A stretch of DNA of 64,000 bases from Megalonaias nervosa (taxonomy: Eukaryota; Mollusca; Bivalvia; Unionida; Unionidae). Positions 55,004 through 64,000 of this stretch are shown in pieces. Numbering within the stretch: position 1 is the first letter of the stretch; each line of letters begins with the position of its first letter. Made by a program: the position numbers and the translations under genes. Location: contig JAECUM010009811.1 in assembly GCA_016617855.1 (NCBI GenBank), forward strand, positions 1 through 64,000. The letters are read 5' to 3'. Below the pieces are notes generated by a model. The model had not been told where the DNA came from. It ran no database searches and was given only the letters and a program-made list of their open reading frames with translations.

Positions 55004-55895
55004 TTATACTGGAATGCGATGCCTCTGATTGTCGGCTCGTCGTATCATTTTCATTACAGGCATCACACGTCGTGGATGGTTTCGCAACGGACTCAATAGG
55101 GACAGTTCTTGCATGGACAAAATAAGTAAACTCTTTAACATTCCCGATCTCTCTTTGGACTTTGATTGTGGGGGCAGGTACTTCGTGAGCAGCGGCCACT
55201 GCCGCTAAAGAGGAAGAGGGTGTCACCACTGGAGGAGAAGTTTTTGGAGACGCGGGTTTCCAATTTTTCATCAAATTAGGAAAGACGCGTGTCAAATCGG
55301 GTTTGGGAGGCATAAACAGCAACGGAAAAGTGGAAGAATCAGAGGCTACTGGAGACGCAGTCACCGATGCGACAGGTCGTGGTTTGCGAATGTAAGGTTG
55401 CGTCCTGGCGGCAGTACCTCTCTTGCGAGTAGAAGCTGTTTTCTGTGGGCTTTTTTCTGTGACTGTGACCTGCTCTTGACACTGCTGCTCTTTTTCTTTT
55501 TCTTCTGGTTACGTCGGGGTGGAGTGGCTTTTTTCTTGGGAAGGACTTTGGTAGCATTAGGATCCCATTGTAAGAGGGAACGAATGATGACACCTCCTAG
55601 AGAACCGCTACCTCCAGGTTTCAAAATGATTTGCTTTTTGGTTTGAGTGCCGATGCGAGGATCTGCCAGTTGCGTCAAAACTACTCTGTTTCTCTCAAAA
55701 AAGCGCTTGGTTTCATGTGGAATGTGAATGATGCCTTGCAGTAATTGACGTACTGTCACCGTAAACCATCGTAAGACTTTTTTGAGACTAGCTTCTAAGG
55801 AACGAGCACGTATTTGTGGATTTTTTTTTTTCGCGACTGATACCGTACAAAGCACGAAACAATTTGACGGGAAAATGAGACTGAAGGGACGTCAT
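55004..55895 (-). pseudogene. Pro/Lys-rich GG-motif protein, element B, several frameshifts
   Basis: ATG 55,895 (MTSLQSHFPVKLFRALYG). An A run of 11 bases (seven in A) shifts the frame after about 23 codons; the main domain (LADPRIGTQTKKQIILKPGG) is open. It contains about 60 residues absent from element A (VTASPVASDSSTFPLLFMPP, PDLTRVFPNLMKNWKP), so either A has a deletion or B an insertion. The C-terminal segment equivalent to PVIKLIRRKDNQ is displaced by another shift. Confidence 0.55.
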
Positions 55896-55948
55896 GTTGA
55901 CGATGTGTGAGACAGACCCAAAGTGACCGATGTTTTTATAGACTTTTT

Positions 55949-55976
55949 GGTTGTTGTTGTTGTTGTTGTTGTTGTT
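55949..55976. repeat. (GTT)n expansion at ATPase 3' end
   Basis: About nine TTG/GTT units lie where element A has a simple T-rich spacer; the unit abuts the ATPase stop. Confidence 0.85.
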
Positions 55977-56704
55977 AAGTCGACGACAGGGACGTGTACA
56001 CGACAGGCCCGCCGTCTTGACACCAGTGGTAAAATATAGGGGTACGAAATCGCAAATAATCGGGGGTAGTGGGTTTTAAATCCACGAGTAAATAAGCGTG
56101 TGGGGTTTGAGTGGCATCGTCGTACGCATGAGTCAGCCAAGGCGTTCCTAACTGTTTGGCTAACACTTGCACTTGCGATTTATCTCTAGGGCTTTTAAAC
56201 AAGACCACGTAATGAGCATTGAGACGGATGGTGCGATGGGCTTTACTTTGTTGAAACAAATTTTGAATGATGTAAATGACACTGGCATTACGATGATGCC
56301 CTTTGCGTGTAAAACCAGAGTTTAATTTCTTCTTCGACTTCTCCTAACATGTCGTCGAAGATGACTAGATGGGCTTGACTAAGGTGAGACACGATCCCGT
56401 CGTCTTCGCCAGGAATGCCTTCCACAAAGACGATGGAATCGCCTTGACTTTCTTGCAGGCGGCTGTACGCCGATTGTCACTCTTTGTAACACCACACGAT
56501 TCGTTGAGGTGGACGATCGATCAAATGATGTTTATGTTCGATCAAACGTTTGACAAATTCGGTTTTGCCTGAAACGCTAGGTCCGGCAATGAGCATGTTA
56601 AAGGGATAGCGAAGATACAAGGCCTCCAAATTAGCACGATCTAAGTGTTCGTCGATGACTTTGAAAGTGGAGGAAGAGGGAGCAGAGACAGCAGAGGCAG
56701 CCAT
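55975..56704 (-). pseudogene. FtsK/HerA-type packaging ATPase, element B, TGA and frameshift
   Basis: ATG 56,704. Walker A reads GPSVSGKT (GPSGSGKT in A), so a glycine of the P-loop is replaced by valine. TGG to TGA after VWCYKE (56,477) cuts the protein between Walker A and Walker B, and an extra T near 56,313 shifts the frame after Walker B. The two CAA codons mutated in element A are intact. TATAAAAACTC lies upstream as in A. Confidence 0.8.
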
Positions 56705-56778
56705 AGTAGTGTAAGGAATGTCACTTTTGACACGAAGACAGACAAGACAAGAGTTTTTATACTTTTTTCAGGACACGT

Positions 56779-57141
56779 TTACTGCATTCTTGAAAAGTGA
56801 ACAACACGAAAGACAAAAATACATAAAAGCCAAATGGTTAAGTACATGAATAAAAGACATATCAAAACGATCATGGTGGAATATAAACAAGTGTTTGTAC
56901 AACATTTTTGGTGATCAAGATGTGGTATCGTAGGGCCAGTGTGTAATGTTCTTAGAGTCTCTACACTCCTTGGCACAGTCACACAGGGGTCCTCCCGGAA
57001 TTGCCTTTCGGGGATGTCAGTGATAGTCCTGTCCTGTCCTGAAGGGAGTGGTTCCTCTTCTGGTACTGTCACTAATACAGGTTTAAAAGTTACTTTTTTT
57101 GCTCAACGTTTTAAGTTTTTAGGATGACAAATCTTGGGCAT
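56779..57141 (-). pseudogene. Single-span membrane protein, element B, in-frame TGA
   Basis: ATG 57,141 (MPKICHPKNLKR) followed immediately by TGA; the remaining frame (TVPEEEPLPSGQDRTITDIP) is open and ends in a longer hydrophobic region (IVLICLLFMYLTIWLLCIFV) than in A. Frame differences near the span suggest indels. Confidence 0.55.
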
Positions 57142-57598
57142 AGTGTGCCACTTCTTTTGTCCAAGCCTCGAAACCCCAACTTTTCCAGTCACGTACATCT
57201 TTCCAGTGAGGGTTTAAGTCACAAGCTACACACACATCATCGTACACATCTTCAGTACCTAAAAGTTGACGAATCTTTCTTTCCTGTAGAGGTCGAGAAG
57301 TATCAAAATAAAAGCGCAAAGCTTTTAACAGAATGAATCTCTCGTGTACATTTAAAGGGACCACTTTCATGTGGGGTTTTTTTTTGGGGGGGGGTATTAC
57401 TTTTCGTAAAGAGTCCACAAGGCATCGGCCGGTAAACGAAATCCCAGAAAGCATGTCACTAAGACACACCACACGTCAACCCCAATTCAATGGACACAGT
57501 TCTCATAAAATGCGATGGTAATCCTCCACCGTTTGAATATTGTCATTGATTTCCTTCTATGGAATCAGTTGCATCACGAATGATAAAGATCGTGGCAT
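57119..57598 (-). pseudogene. Unknown conserved protein, element B, multiple stops
   Basis: Homologue of 38,924-39,394. ATG 57,598; stops appear at positions matching Trp and Arg codons of A in the first third, and a G run near 57,386 adds bases. The C-terminal half (KVVPLNVHERFILLKALRFY, DVCVACDLNPHWKDVRDW) is open and well conserved. Confidence 0.6.
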
Positions 57599-57610
57599 GG
57601 CAGTTCGTTT

Positions 57611-58066
57611 TTATATCTCTTTTTGTCGGAGGCAATAAGTGTACTTTCTGAACAAAGATGATCGTACTCCAGTGGCGAATCTAAATTGTTTAGTAACTAA
57701 CATGCACATCACACACCATTCAGAAGTGTCCTCTTGAACTAAGTTTACATTGTGTAAAAGATTTTGGTAACCCTCTAACTCTTCGTCTGGAATTCGTTGC
57801 AGTATGTCTTCCTTGTAGTAAAAAGAATCAGTAACAAACCAATCCTTCTTGCACAGGGGTATTTGAATAATGTCTGACCATTGGAACGCTTTCATCAGAA
57901 TCAATCCTTTTATAGCATTCATGTACCAGTGGTTTAAACATCGGTAACGTAACGGATGCAATTGTTCTTTGCGTTTCACTTGAATTTTGACCAACTCTCA
58001 GTAAATGCGTTCTCTCAACTCCACAGGTAAACCACGAATGTTCTCTTGTAAAGTATCCATGACCAT
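57611..58066 (-). pseudogene. Unknown conserved protein, element B, in-frame TGA
   Basis: Homologue of 39,339-39,863. ATG 58,066; CGA to TGA after LRERIY, then open from VKIQVKRKEQLHPLRYRCLN to an early end (CLRQKEI) caused by a one-base deletion near 57,632. Confidence 0.6.
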
Positions 58067-58071
58067 GTCAG

Positions 58072-58275
58072 TCAATCACTTCTCCTAGAGCGAAAGTGAC
58101 GGATGTAATGAGTAATTTCTGGCCGCTGCCATTCCAGGAAACGGTCAAGAATAACATTAAAATCTTCTAATGTAAATGGTCTAAAGCGGATATTCGGAAG
58201 AACGCACACTTGATCCAGAGAAATCTGACTTATTTGTTGACTTTTGTCAATTTCCTTTTGTGAATTTCTCGACAT
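58072..58275 (-). CDS. Small open frame specific to element B, 67 aa
   Basis: From ATG 58,275 (MSRNSQKEIDKSQQISQISL). It includes LPNIRFRPFTLEDFNVILDR and a basic end. There is no counterpart in element A, where the BIR gene follows directly. Together with the unmatched sequence up to about 58,470 it marks a segment of about 400 bp where A and B differ completely. It may be the tail of a lost gene. Confidence 0.35.
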   Translation of the reverse strand: MSRNSQKEIDKSQQISQISLDQVCVLPNIRFRPFTLEDFNVILDRFLEWQRPEITHYIRHFRSRRSD

Positions 58276-58472
58276 AAAAGTTCCTCAGTCACCAATTGAG
58301 AGTTTGCTCTGACAAGTCCCTGCTAAATTTCCTTGTAGATCTTCTCTTGGAATTCGTTTGGTAATCTTTGAATATTATTTTTTTAAATGGGGTTTAAATA
58401 CTTGTCTAGGTGTTGTCCAACGTTTGACTCCTTGCCAAGCTGGATTCTTAAACAACATGGTATGCCACTTTA

Positions 58473-59114
58473 ATGACGAGGTCCCACTAAAGGTAGGTAG
58501 TGACAATCCGGAGACCATCGAACATGTTCCAGATAAGCGGAATCTTTCTTCTCCCACTCGTGAAGTGACACACCGCAACTGAAGCACTTGACTTTATCCC
58601 CTTTGCCCAAGTAGATAAGTCCGGCTCTGGTTAATTCTTCGGGGGTAGGTCCCCCCAGATATTTTGGCCATTTTCCTCGGAAGGTTTGGAATCGACTTTC
58701 AAAGTCGCAGTATTCAGGCAAACGCACAGGGAACGAATATTCGTCTTTCACAGGTTCATTTCGATGAGGGTACGGTGAAATCGGCGGAAGTTTTCTCAGC
58801 TTTGGATGACGTCCGTAGGGTGGTAGCCGCATGGTTTCATAATGATGACATCCACCATGAAAACCAGTAAACTGAAAAGGTGTACGATGACGAGTGGCAT
58901 CGCTTTCGCATCCGTCAGGTTTGACACGCACAGCACCACTTTCCATGGTAGGTGTAGCCATAGCAAAGTTCCCATGATGTGGTACTGAATCGCAAAGGTC
59001 ACAGCTTACGGCATCCCTACCATCGCAATATACAGCATCGCACTCCACTTAAGAATCACCGAACTTGAATTGTGCCTGTCTGAACTTCATTTGTGCTTCT
59101 TTGAAAGGATTCAT
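58473..59114 (-). pseudogene. BIR-domain (IAP-like) protein, element B
   Basis: Only BIR gene of element B; orthologue of 39,882-40,533 by position and sequence. The zinc signature is intact: CFSC, 16 residues, H, 6 residues, C (LEHVRWSPDCHYL), preceded by KWPKYLGGPTPEELTRAGLIYLG. The N-terminal extension and BIR are in one open frame here. If translation began at the MNPF codon (59,114) as in A, TAA at 59,049-59,051 would end it; a start at a downstream Met (MATPTMESG) would still give the whole BIR. Confidence 0.75.
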
Positions 59115-59199
59115 CTTTCTCGCTTGGTCTTGGTAGTCACAATGAACTATCGGTCTTCGACGTTGTCCCTTTTTATATGCTGCCCAAAGTCAGTGTGTC

Positions 59200-62100
59200 C
59201 GTAAGGTAAAGTGAAGTGATTGGGAAGCCGAACTCTCTTCTAGTACACGATCTGATACACTTTTTCCAAAGGTCGACTGACGATTTGGTGTGTGGGTAAA
59301 CGTACAATCTTGTGAGGTTCGTAGGTGGTCACTTTAAAATTTGGTTCCTCTCCAGACTGCAAGGCATCTTTCAGCACACCAAAGTTCATCACTTGACTGG
59401 TGCGATAATTGAGAGTCAATCCTTTCACTTTACACTCCGTGTACACTTCTCCTTGTTTGTCCCGGTATTCGTAGCCGTAATTTTTGTGACCGCCACTTAC
59501 AAAACTTAGAATCTTGTCGTCGGGATGCTCGTCCGTCCAGGCTCCTAAACGGTCTCCTTCGATGACAGGGTGACAATGACCCAGACGATCGATGTAGATG
59601 CAACTGTCCTTGTCAAAATACACTACACGGTCTCCTAATTGGTGTAAAGCTTTGTGTAGTTTTAAGCGAGCATGGGCTGTCACGTAGGCTGCAATGATGA
59701 CATTTCCAAATTCGTCGGCTTCTACAAAGTCCAGTTCTTCTTCGTTATTGACTAAGATCAAGTCCTCACGAACGACGTCCACGTGTTTCATGTATTTGGT
59801 ATTGTCGTGAATCATCTGGAAGTAGCGGGAAGGTTCTGTCAAATACTCCGTCTTGGGTAAACACGGTCGTTGTGCCATTTTGCCCTACAAGCAATTTAAC
59901 ATCACTTTGGCAAACGATCGCCTTCATTAGTTTTTCTCGATGTGGTCTAAAGTGATGCCTTCCTGCTCCTAGTATTTCTCTTTGAATTTCTTTTGGTCTT
60001 CGGGAGTGTGGCACCAGGAAGGATAGCCATTGGCTTCTTGTTTCAGTTTTAAAAAGGCATCCACGTAGTCTGCGAAAATGCCTTTCTGAGTCTCGTCGCC
60101 CTTGTGGTATTTTTCTGTCTTGGGAAAGTGGTAAATTTCGTACACTTCTAACAGTTGGTATCCCAGGTCCAGAACTTTAAACAATTCCACGCTGACCCAC
60201 GTTCCTATCAAGGCGCGTTCTTCCTGGGTGTGCTGACAAGGTTGGTCTTGGTTGCACGTTTTGGCACTAGTACGACACAAGGAAAACATCAGTTTTCCTT
60301 GGCAATGATGTGGTAAAACGGGATGGTACAAGGAGGCAAAACTTTGTCGAATGTTGTCCTCGTCGATGTTTTCCATCAGCAATTGCGGGTGCCCTGCAGA
60401 AAAGTGACAATATTTACACACGTAAGGATACAGCGAACACACGTCCAAGTATTTGATTTCTTCTCCTTTCTCCCCGTCTGCGTGGTACAGCAAACAGGTG
60501 GCATTCGTCCGTCCTCCGCAGAAGCTGTGCCGCGGCTTCAGATGGTCCACCAGCTTGTAACTTTCCACGATGCGTTTCAACTCGGGATCGTTTTTCAAAC
60601 GGTGATCGTACTCGTGTTCCCACATTTCCACTACTTGGTATCCTTGCTGTTCTAACTTCAATCGCCACTGACAAGTGGCATCGTATAAGTCTTCCATAGT
60701 CCGTTGTAAAAACTGATTTTTAGTGTCACGCTGAGGGTAACAGATGGGACATCCGTGAAATAAGCACCCGTTAAACTCGTACACGATCTTGGGGTTTTCT
60801 AAGTCCCAACCATCCACCGAATACCTTCCGATGGTCTTTTCGCCTCCTCCGTTGCGGGCAGGTTGGATCCATTTGTCGCACAAGTAATGTAACCAGCGTA
60901 GGGCTTTGACCGAGTATTGACGTTTGACAAAGTTCGTCGTTTGAGGACTTATGACAGCTAGGGTGTTTTCGGGTATGAATCGTTGGTGGTACACTAAGGA
61001 ACACGCATTGGCAATAGTGCAAGCTTCTTTCAAAGGATCGATCCTTCCGTGTTCCATGAACAGTTCTCGAAATTTTCCACAGCAGCGCCGTAAAATGTCC
61101 ACGTCGGAACGACAACATTTTAACATTTCTTCTGAAAGTCGAAGGGGTCCGAGGCATGAGTGTGGTACCAAGCGCAGAAAGCTTCTCGTTGTTGGGTACG
61201 CATATTGTCGGGGTCGTAGTAGTGAGCCTCAGGCAAATGGGGTAGAACGGTGTTGATTGGCTTCAGTGTTGAAAAAGTGTGGAAAATAGCCTTTGGCCAT
61301 TTCTGTCATTCCAAACGTTTTAGGCATTCGGCTCAAAGGCATGGCCAAGTAACTCATCGAATCTTTAAACTGAATTTGTGCCACTTGCAAGAAAATGATT
61401 TTGGCTCCGTTCAAAGTCGCTTTAGACGTTCGGTGCCTTGTTCCGTATAGTATCTGAGAAGAAACTGTCCATCGTATCCTGAGAAATTGTGAGCCATCAC
61501 CGTGGCATAGCGAGAACAATCTCAGTAATGTTCAATGTCTTCTTGGCTCCACGTCTCGTCGATAGGGTCTAAGATCCATTGGGCGAAATCGGTCAGCGTG
61601 TTTGGTCCTCGAAAGATTTTTTCACGTTCTCCAGGAATCTTGCTACATTGAAGGCAATGACTAAAGATAGGCTCTTGGATTCACTTCTCGTACGCTCGGT
61701 GAGCCACGCAGAAATTAGGAATGTGAATGCCAGTCTCTTGCATGCATTCAAAATCGAAAAAGATGAAATTACCTTTCATCTGGTCATCTTGTTCCTCTTC
61801 CTGTTTGGAATGGTATTTTTGAATGTAGTATACGTGTTCCAAGTCCACGATTTCGCGACAAATGTGACATCGCTTCTTTCCTGAACATACGTGAGTCTTG
61901 GCAGTGTTGGTACGTATGCCTTGTCCACAAGTAGGGCACAATCTCAGGAGCTGACAAGCACATTTCTGCTGTGAACCTTGCGTCTTCAAATGTTGTTGTT
62001 AAAAAGTTGGACTGACAAAAGTGCGGTGACAAGCAGAGCAATACACTCGTTGTTGTCCTTCGTCAAGACAGGGTTTAGAGGCTAAACATCCCTCACATTT

Positions 62101-63185
62101 CGATCCGCAATGCTTGTGTTGCTCTCGATTGTTATAGCCATAGTCACATTTCTCACAGTAATAACTGTATCCTAGGAGTCTGGTGATACTGGTAATGGCA
62201 TCGAAATGTTCATCGTGATGATAGACGTGAATGTATTTTCCGTCTTTGAAATCTTTGCCTCGAAACAACAGAGGTCCGCGCACTTCTTGAGGGTGCAATT
62301 TCAAGTGTAGCGTGGAGCCAAGACGTCTTGCAATTTTTGCATTTCAGGAATGCCACAGGATGTGTCTTTGGATATCTCCGCTTGCTGTAACAGGAATTCT
62401 GCTTCTCTTCGTTGTTTGGCTCGGTTTGTTTGTCGAATAGTTTTCCAGGCTCTTTTCCATTCTGCCGCGTCGTTCTTGTCGGGATACGTTCGGCCCACCA
62501 CGATGGCACGGGCTAAACACATCTCGTCTTGAGGATTGTTAATTTGAACGAGGCTGAGCTTGATGCTGTGAAGGTTGTCCATCAATAATACCTTTTTGAG
62601 CTGTCCGGTCCCTTGGGGAAGAGACACGTGGGTCATGAACAGTGTCGCTTTTCCATCGGTGATGTGAAACTTGTCGTTGGATTGCTGTATGTGTTGAATC
62701 TTGCCCATGACTTTGGAAGGTGTCAATTCTGCTGGGCTGCAAAACTCGATCCAGACGGGGGATTTCAAGCTGTCGTGATGAATGGAAAGTCTCAAGCGAT
62801 CGTCTTTTTTGGCTTCACATTGCCGTTTCAGTGTGGTTAACAAAGATTCCCACACATCGGTGATGAACCCTTCTTCTTTTTCCAGCGGTACGTCTGACTT
62901 GAAATCTTTAAACTTCACTGTGTACGTGTAGGCCGTGGTTCTAAATTTTCTAGAGGAGCGTTTGTCCGTCTCTCGGACGTGATAATACTTTTCAGGGTTT
63001 ATTGGTGGTGGTGAACTTTGGTTGAATGTAGAATCTCTGGGTCTGGATTCTGGTTCACTCATGTCATCTTCAAAATCACTGGCATGAATTTGAGCCAAGA
63101 CTTCAGCTACTGTGCGAGGCGATAAGTCAAGTTTCTGCCTCTTACTTTGTACTCCTTTCTTTACGAAATGATGTGATCGTTTCAT
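59200..63185 (-). pseudogene. Protein-primed family B DNA polymerase, element B, at least seven lesions
   Basis: From ATG 63,185 (MKRSHHFVKKGVQSKRQKLD). Open segments separated by shifts or stops near 62,305, 61,997, 61,681, 61,525, 61,435, 61,250, 61,135, 59,960 and 59,885. Exonuclease and polymerase motifs are recognisable (FFDFECMQETG; YLDVCSLYPY), but motif C reads YFDKDSCIY, with Lys in place of Thr between the two Asp. The TGG mutated to TGA in A is intact. The 3' end keeps the segment A has lost, but a TAG follows EKVYQIVY (59,240). Confidence 0.85.
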
Positions 63186-63318
63186 CTTGACTGCAAAAAG
63201 TCAAATGACTACATTTGAAACGCCATGGACCCTATATATTCATGTCAGACCAGTATATATATATAGGGCCAGTGCCTTCCCTTTCAGTATTCATTTCACT
63301 CTCAAGCCGACCAACACG
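63186..63318. promoter_or_regulatory. Bidirectional promoter, element B
   Basis: Same layout as 45,096-45,229: TATATATATATAGGG and TTCAGTATTCATTTC toward the CCHC gene, and CCTATATATTCATG on the polymerase side. Confidence 0.55.
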
Positions 63319-63669
63319 ATGGAAGAGCCCACACAGATCGAATTTCTGATTAGAGCTTTGCGAAGTGTCATACGAAAGTTTTCTTTAGACAAACCGACTG
63401 ACTACTACCCCTCCTTTCGAGATAAAAGTCAAGATACTTGCTATATCTGTCAGAAGAAAGGGCATTGGGCTACAGAATGTCCAGACCGTCAAAAAAGCAA
63501 GAACAGTGTCAAAAGAGACAAAAGTCAGGATACCTGTTATCATTGGCAAGAGAGAGGACATTGGTCTTCAGACTGCCCTAAGAAACAACAGGAGCAGGAG
63601 AAAGAAGAAGAGGTGCCCTCGGCAAAGGACGAACCCCGATACATTCAGAATGATAAGAAAAGAAGATGA
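63319..63669 (+). CDS. Gag-like CCHC zinc-knuckle protein, element B, 116 aa
   Basis: Open from ATG 63,319 (MEEPTQIEFLIRALRSVIRK). The first knuckle, CYICQKKGHWATEC, is intact; the second, CYHWQERGHWSSDC, has lost its second Cys to Trp and probably no longer binds zinc. The C-terminal Glu/Lys tail is shorter than in A because of an earlier stop. It is divergent from the polymerase gene. Confidence 0.75.
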   Translation: MEEPTQIEFLIRALRSVIRKFSLDKPTDYYPSFRDKSQDTCYICQKKGHWATECPDRQKSKNSVKRDKSQDTCYHWQERGHWSSDCPKKQQEQEKEEEVPSAKDEPRYIQNDKKRR

Positions 63670-63956
63670 GAAAAAAGTGAGGAAGAAGAGGAGGGAAAAC
63701 CAGTGAAAGTCAAGAAATTCAGAAAACAGAGAGTGAACGAAAAAAGACACAGAAGAAGTCTATGAACTTTTTTAAAGTGTTGTGTTGTGACATTGGATTG
63801 TAAAATTTGTACCAGAATAGATCAGACAGAAAAACGTAAGTGTCTCCTAGTTTTGATTTTTTAGAATAAGGGCCTACACTCACGCACTCACACACGTACG
63901 TCATAGGGTTAAATAAGAGATTTTGAGTTGTAATTGACTGAGGCAAAATGAATACT
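63670..63956. other. Intergenic spacer, element B
   Basis: Matches 45,653-45,923 of element A. No gene seen. Confidence 0.6.
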
Positions 63957-63995
63957 ATCTCTTTTCGAAAGAAATGAGTGGCCCTGAAAAGGACC
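63957..63995 (-). terminator. Histone-type 3' end signal 6 (stem-loop 63,980-63,995), element B
   Basis: On the minus strand: AACGGTCCTTTTCAGGGCC and ACTCAT, then TTTCGAAAGAGATAGTATTCATTTTGCC. It is orthologous to signal 4 and predicts that the coiled-coil gene homologue starts just beyond base 64,000 on the minus strand. Confidence 0.75.
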
Positions 63996-64000
63996 GTTGA

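Larger units (their letters stand above)
50287..64000. mobile_element. Element B: second Polinton copy, left-truncated, continues past window
   Basis: Collinear with 32,141-45,998 of element A, same orientation, offset by about 18.1 kb (for example 32,198 to 50,344 and 45,095 to 63,185). The left third (terminal repeat, end genes, protease, capsid body) is missing. Divergence between copies is visible in most lines, and none of the inactivating changes I compared are shared. Confidence 0.9.

Overview
The window looks like a piece of a metazoan nuclear genome, most likely a mollusc. This is inferred from an AT-rich background crowded with tandem repeats, a tRNA-derived SINE ending in GGCGTTAAACC-(CAA)n, LINE debris, and one recognisable host exon (NUDT6-like Nudix protein, minus strand, 20,620-20,954). 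Two related copies of a large Polinton/Maverick (adintovirus-like) dsDNA element sit in this background. No bacterial gene organisation is present. All alignments and counts here were made by eye.

Region 1 (1-25,997) is host DNA. It is mostly non-coding: microsatellites, minisatellites with unit lengths of about 28, 43, 31, 33 and 39 bp, a 1.16-kb foldback element with a probable 5-bp target duplication (13,781-14,952), a SINE (19,294-19,545), a LINE reverse-transcriptase tail (2,891-3,130) and the Nudix exon.

Region 2 (25,998-47,554) is element A, about 21.6 kb, bounded by inverted terminal repeats of about 0.4-0.5 kb. It carries the set expected of Polintons: protein-primed family B DNA polymerase, chromodomain integrase, adenain-type cysteine protease, FtsK/HerA-type packaging ATPase, double-jelly-roll major capsid protein, a minor-capsid candidate, small basic core-like proteins and membrane proteins. 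It also has two BIR (IAP-type) proteins, a gag-like CCHC zinc-knuckle protein and a group of coiled-coil or small basic genes near the two ends. About 14 of its 25 genes are broken by stops, single-base indels or small deletions; the others have open frames.

Region 3 (47,555-50,286) separates the copies. It holds unassigned host DNA and a LINE fragment. Region 4 (50,287-64,000) is element B, a second copy in the same orientation. It lacks its left end (its capsid gene is cut after about 15 codons) and runs off the right edge of the window. Its lesions are different from those of A and more numerous in the polymerase. It carries one BIR gene instead of two.

The most striking signal is that the genes nearest the element ends (five in A, and one beyond the window edge in B) are each followed by a near-perfect replication-dependent histone mRNA 3'-end signal: a 16-nt stem-loop of GGCCCTTTTCAGGGCC type and, 10-15 nt later, a purine-rich GAAAAGA element like the U7-binding histone downstream element. 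Three of these genes also share a promoter block. Several core genes instead show AATAAA signals and their own TATAAAAA boxes. This suggests two expression classes in one element, one coupled to S-phase histone-type RNA processing.
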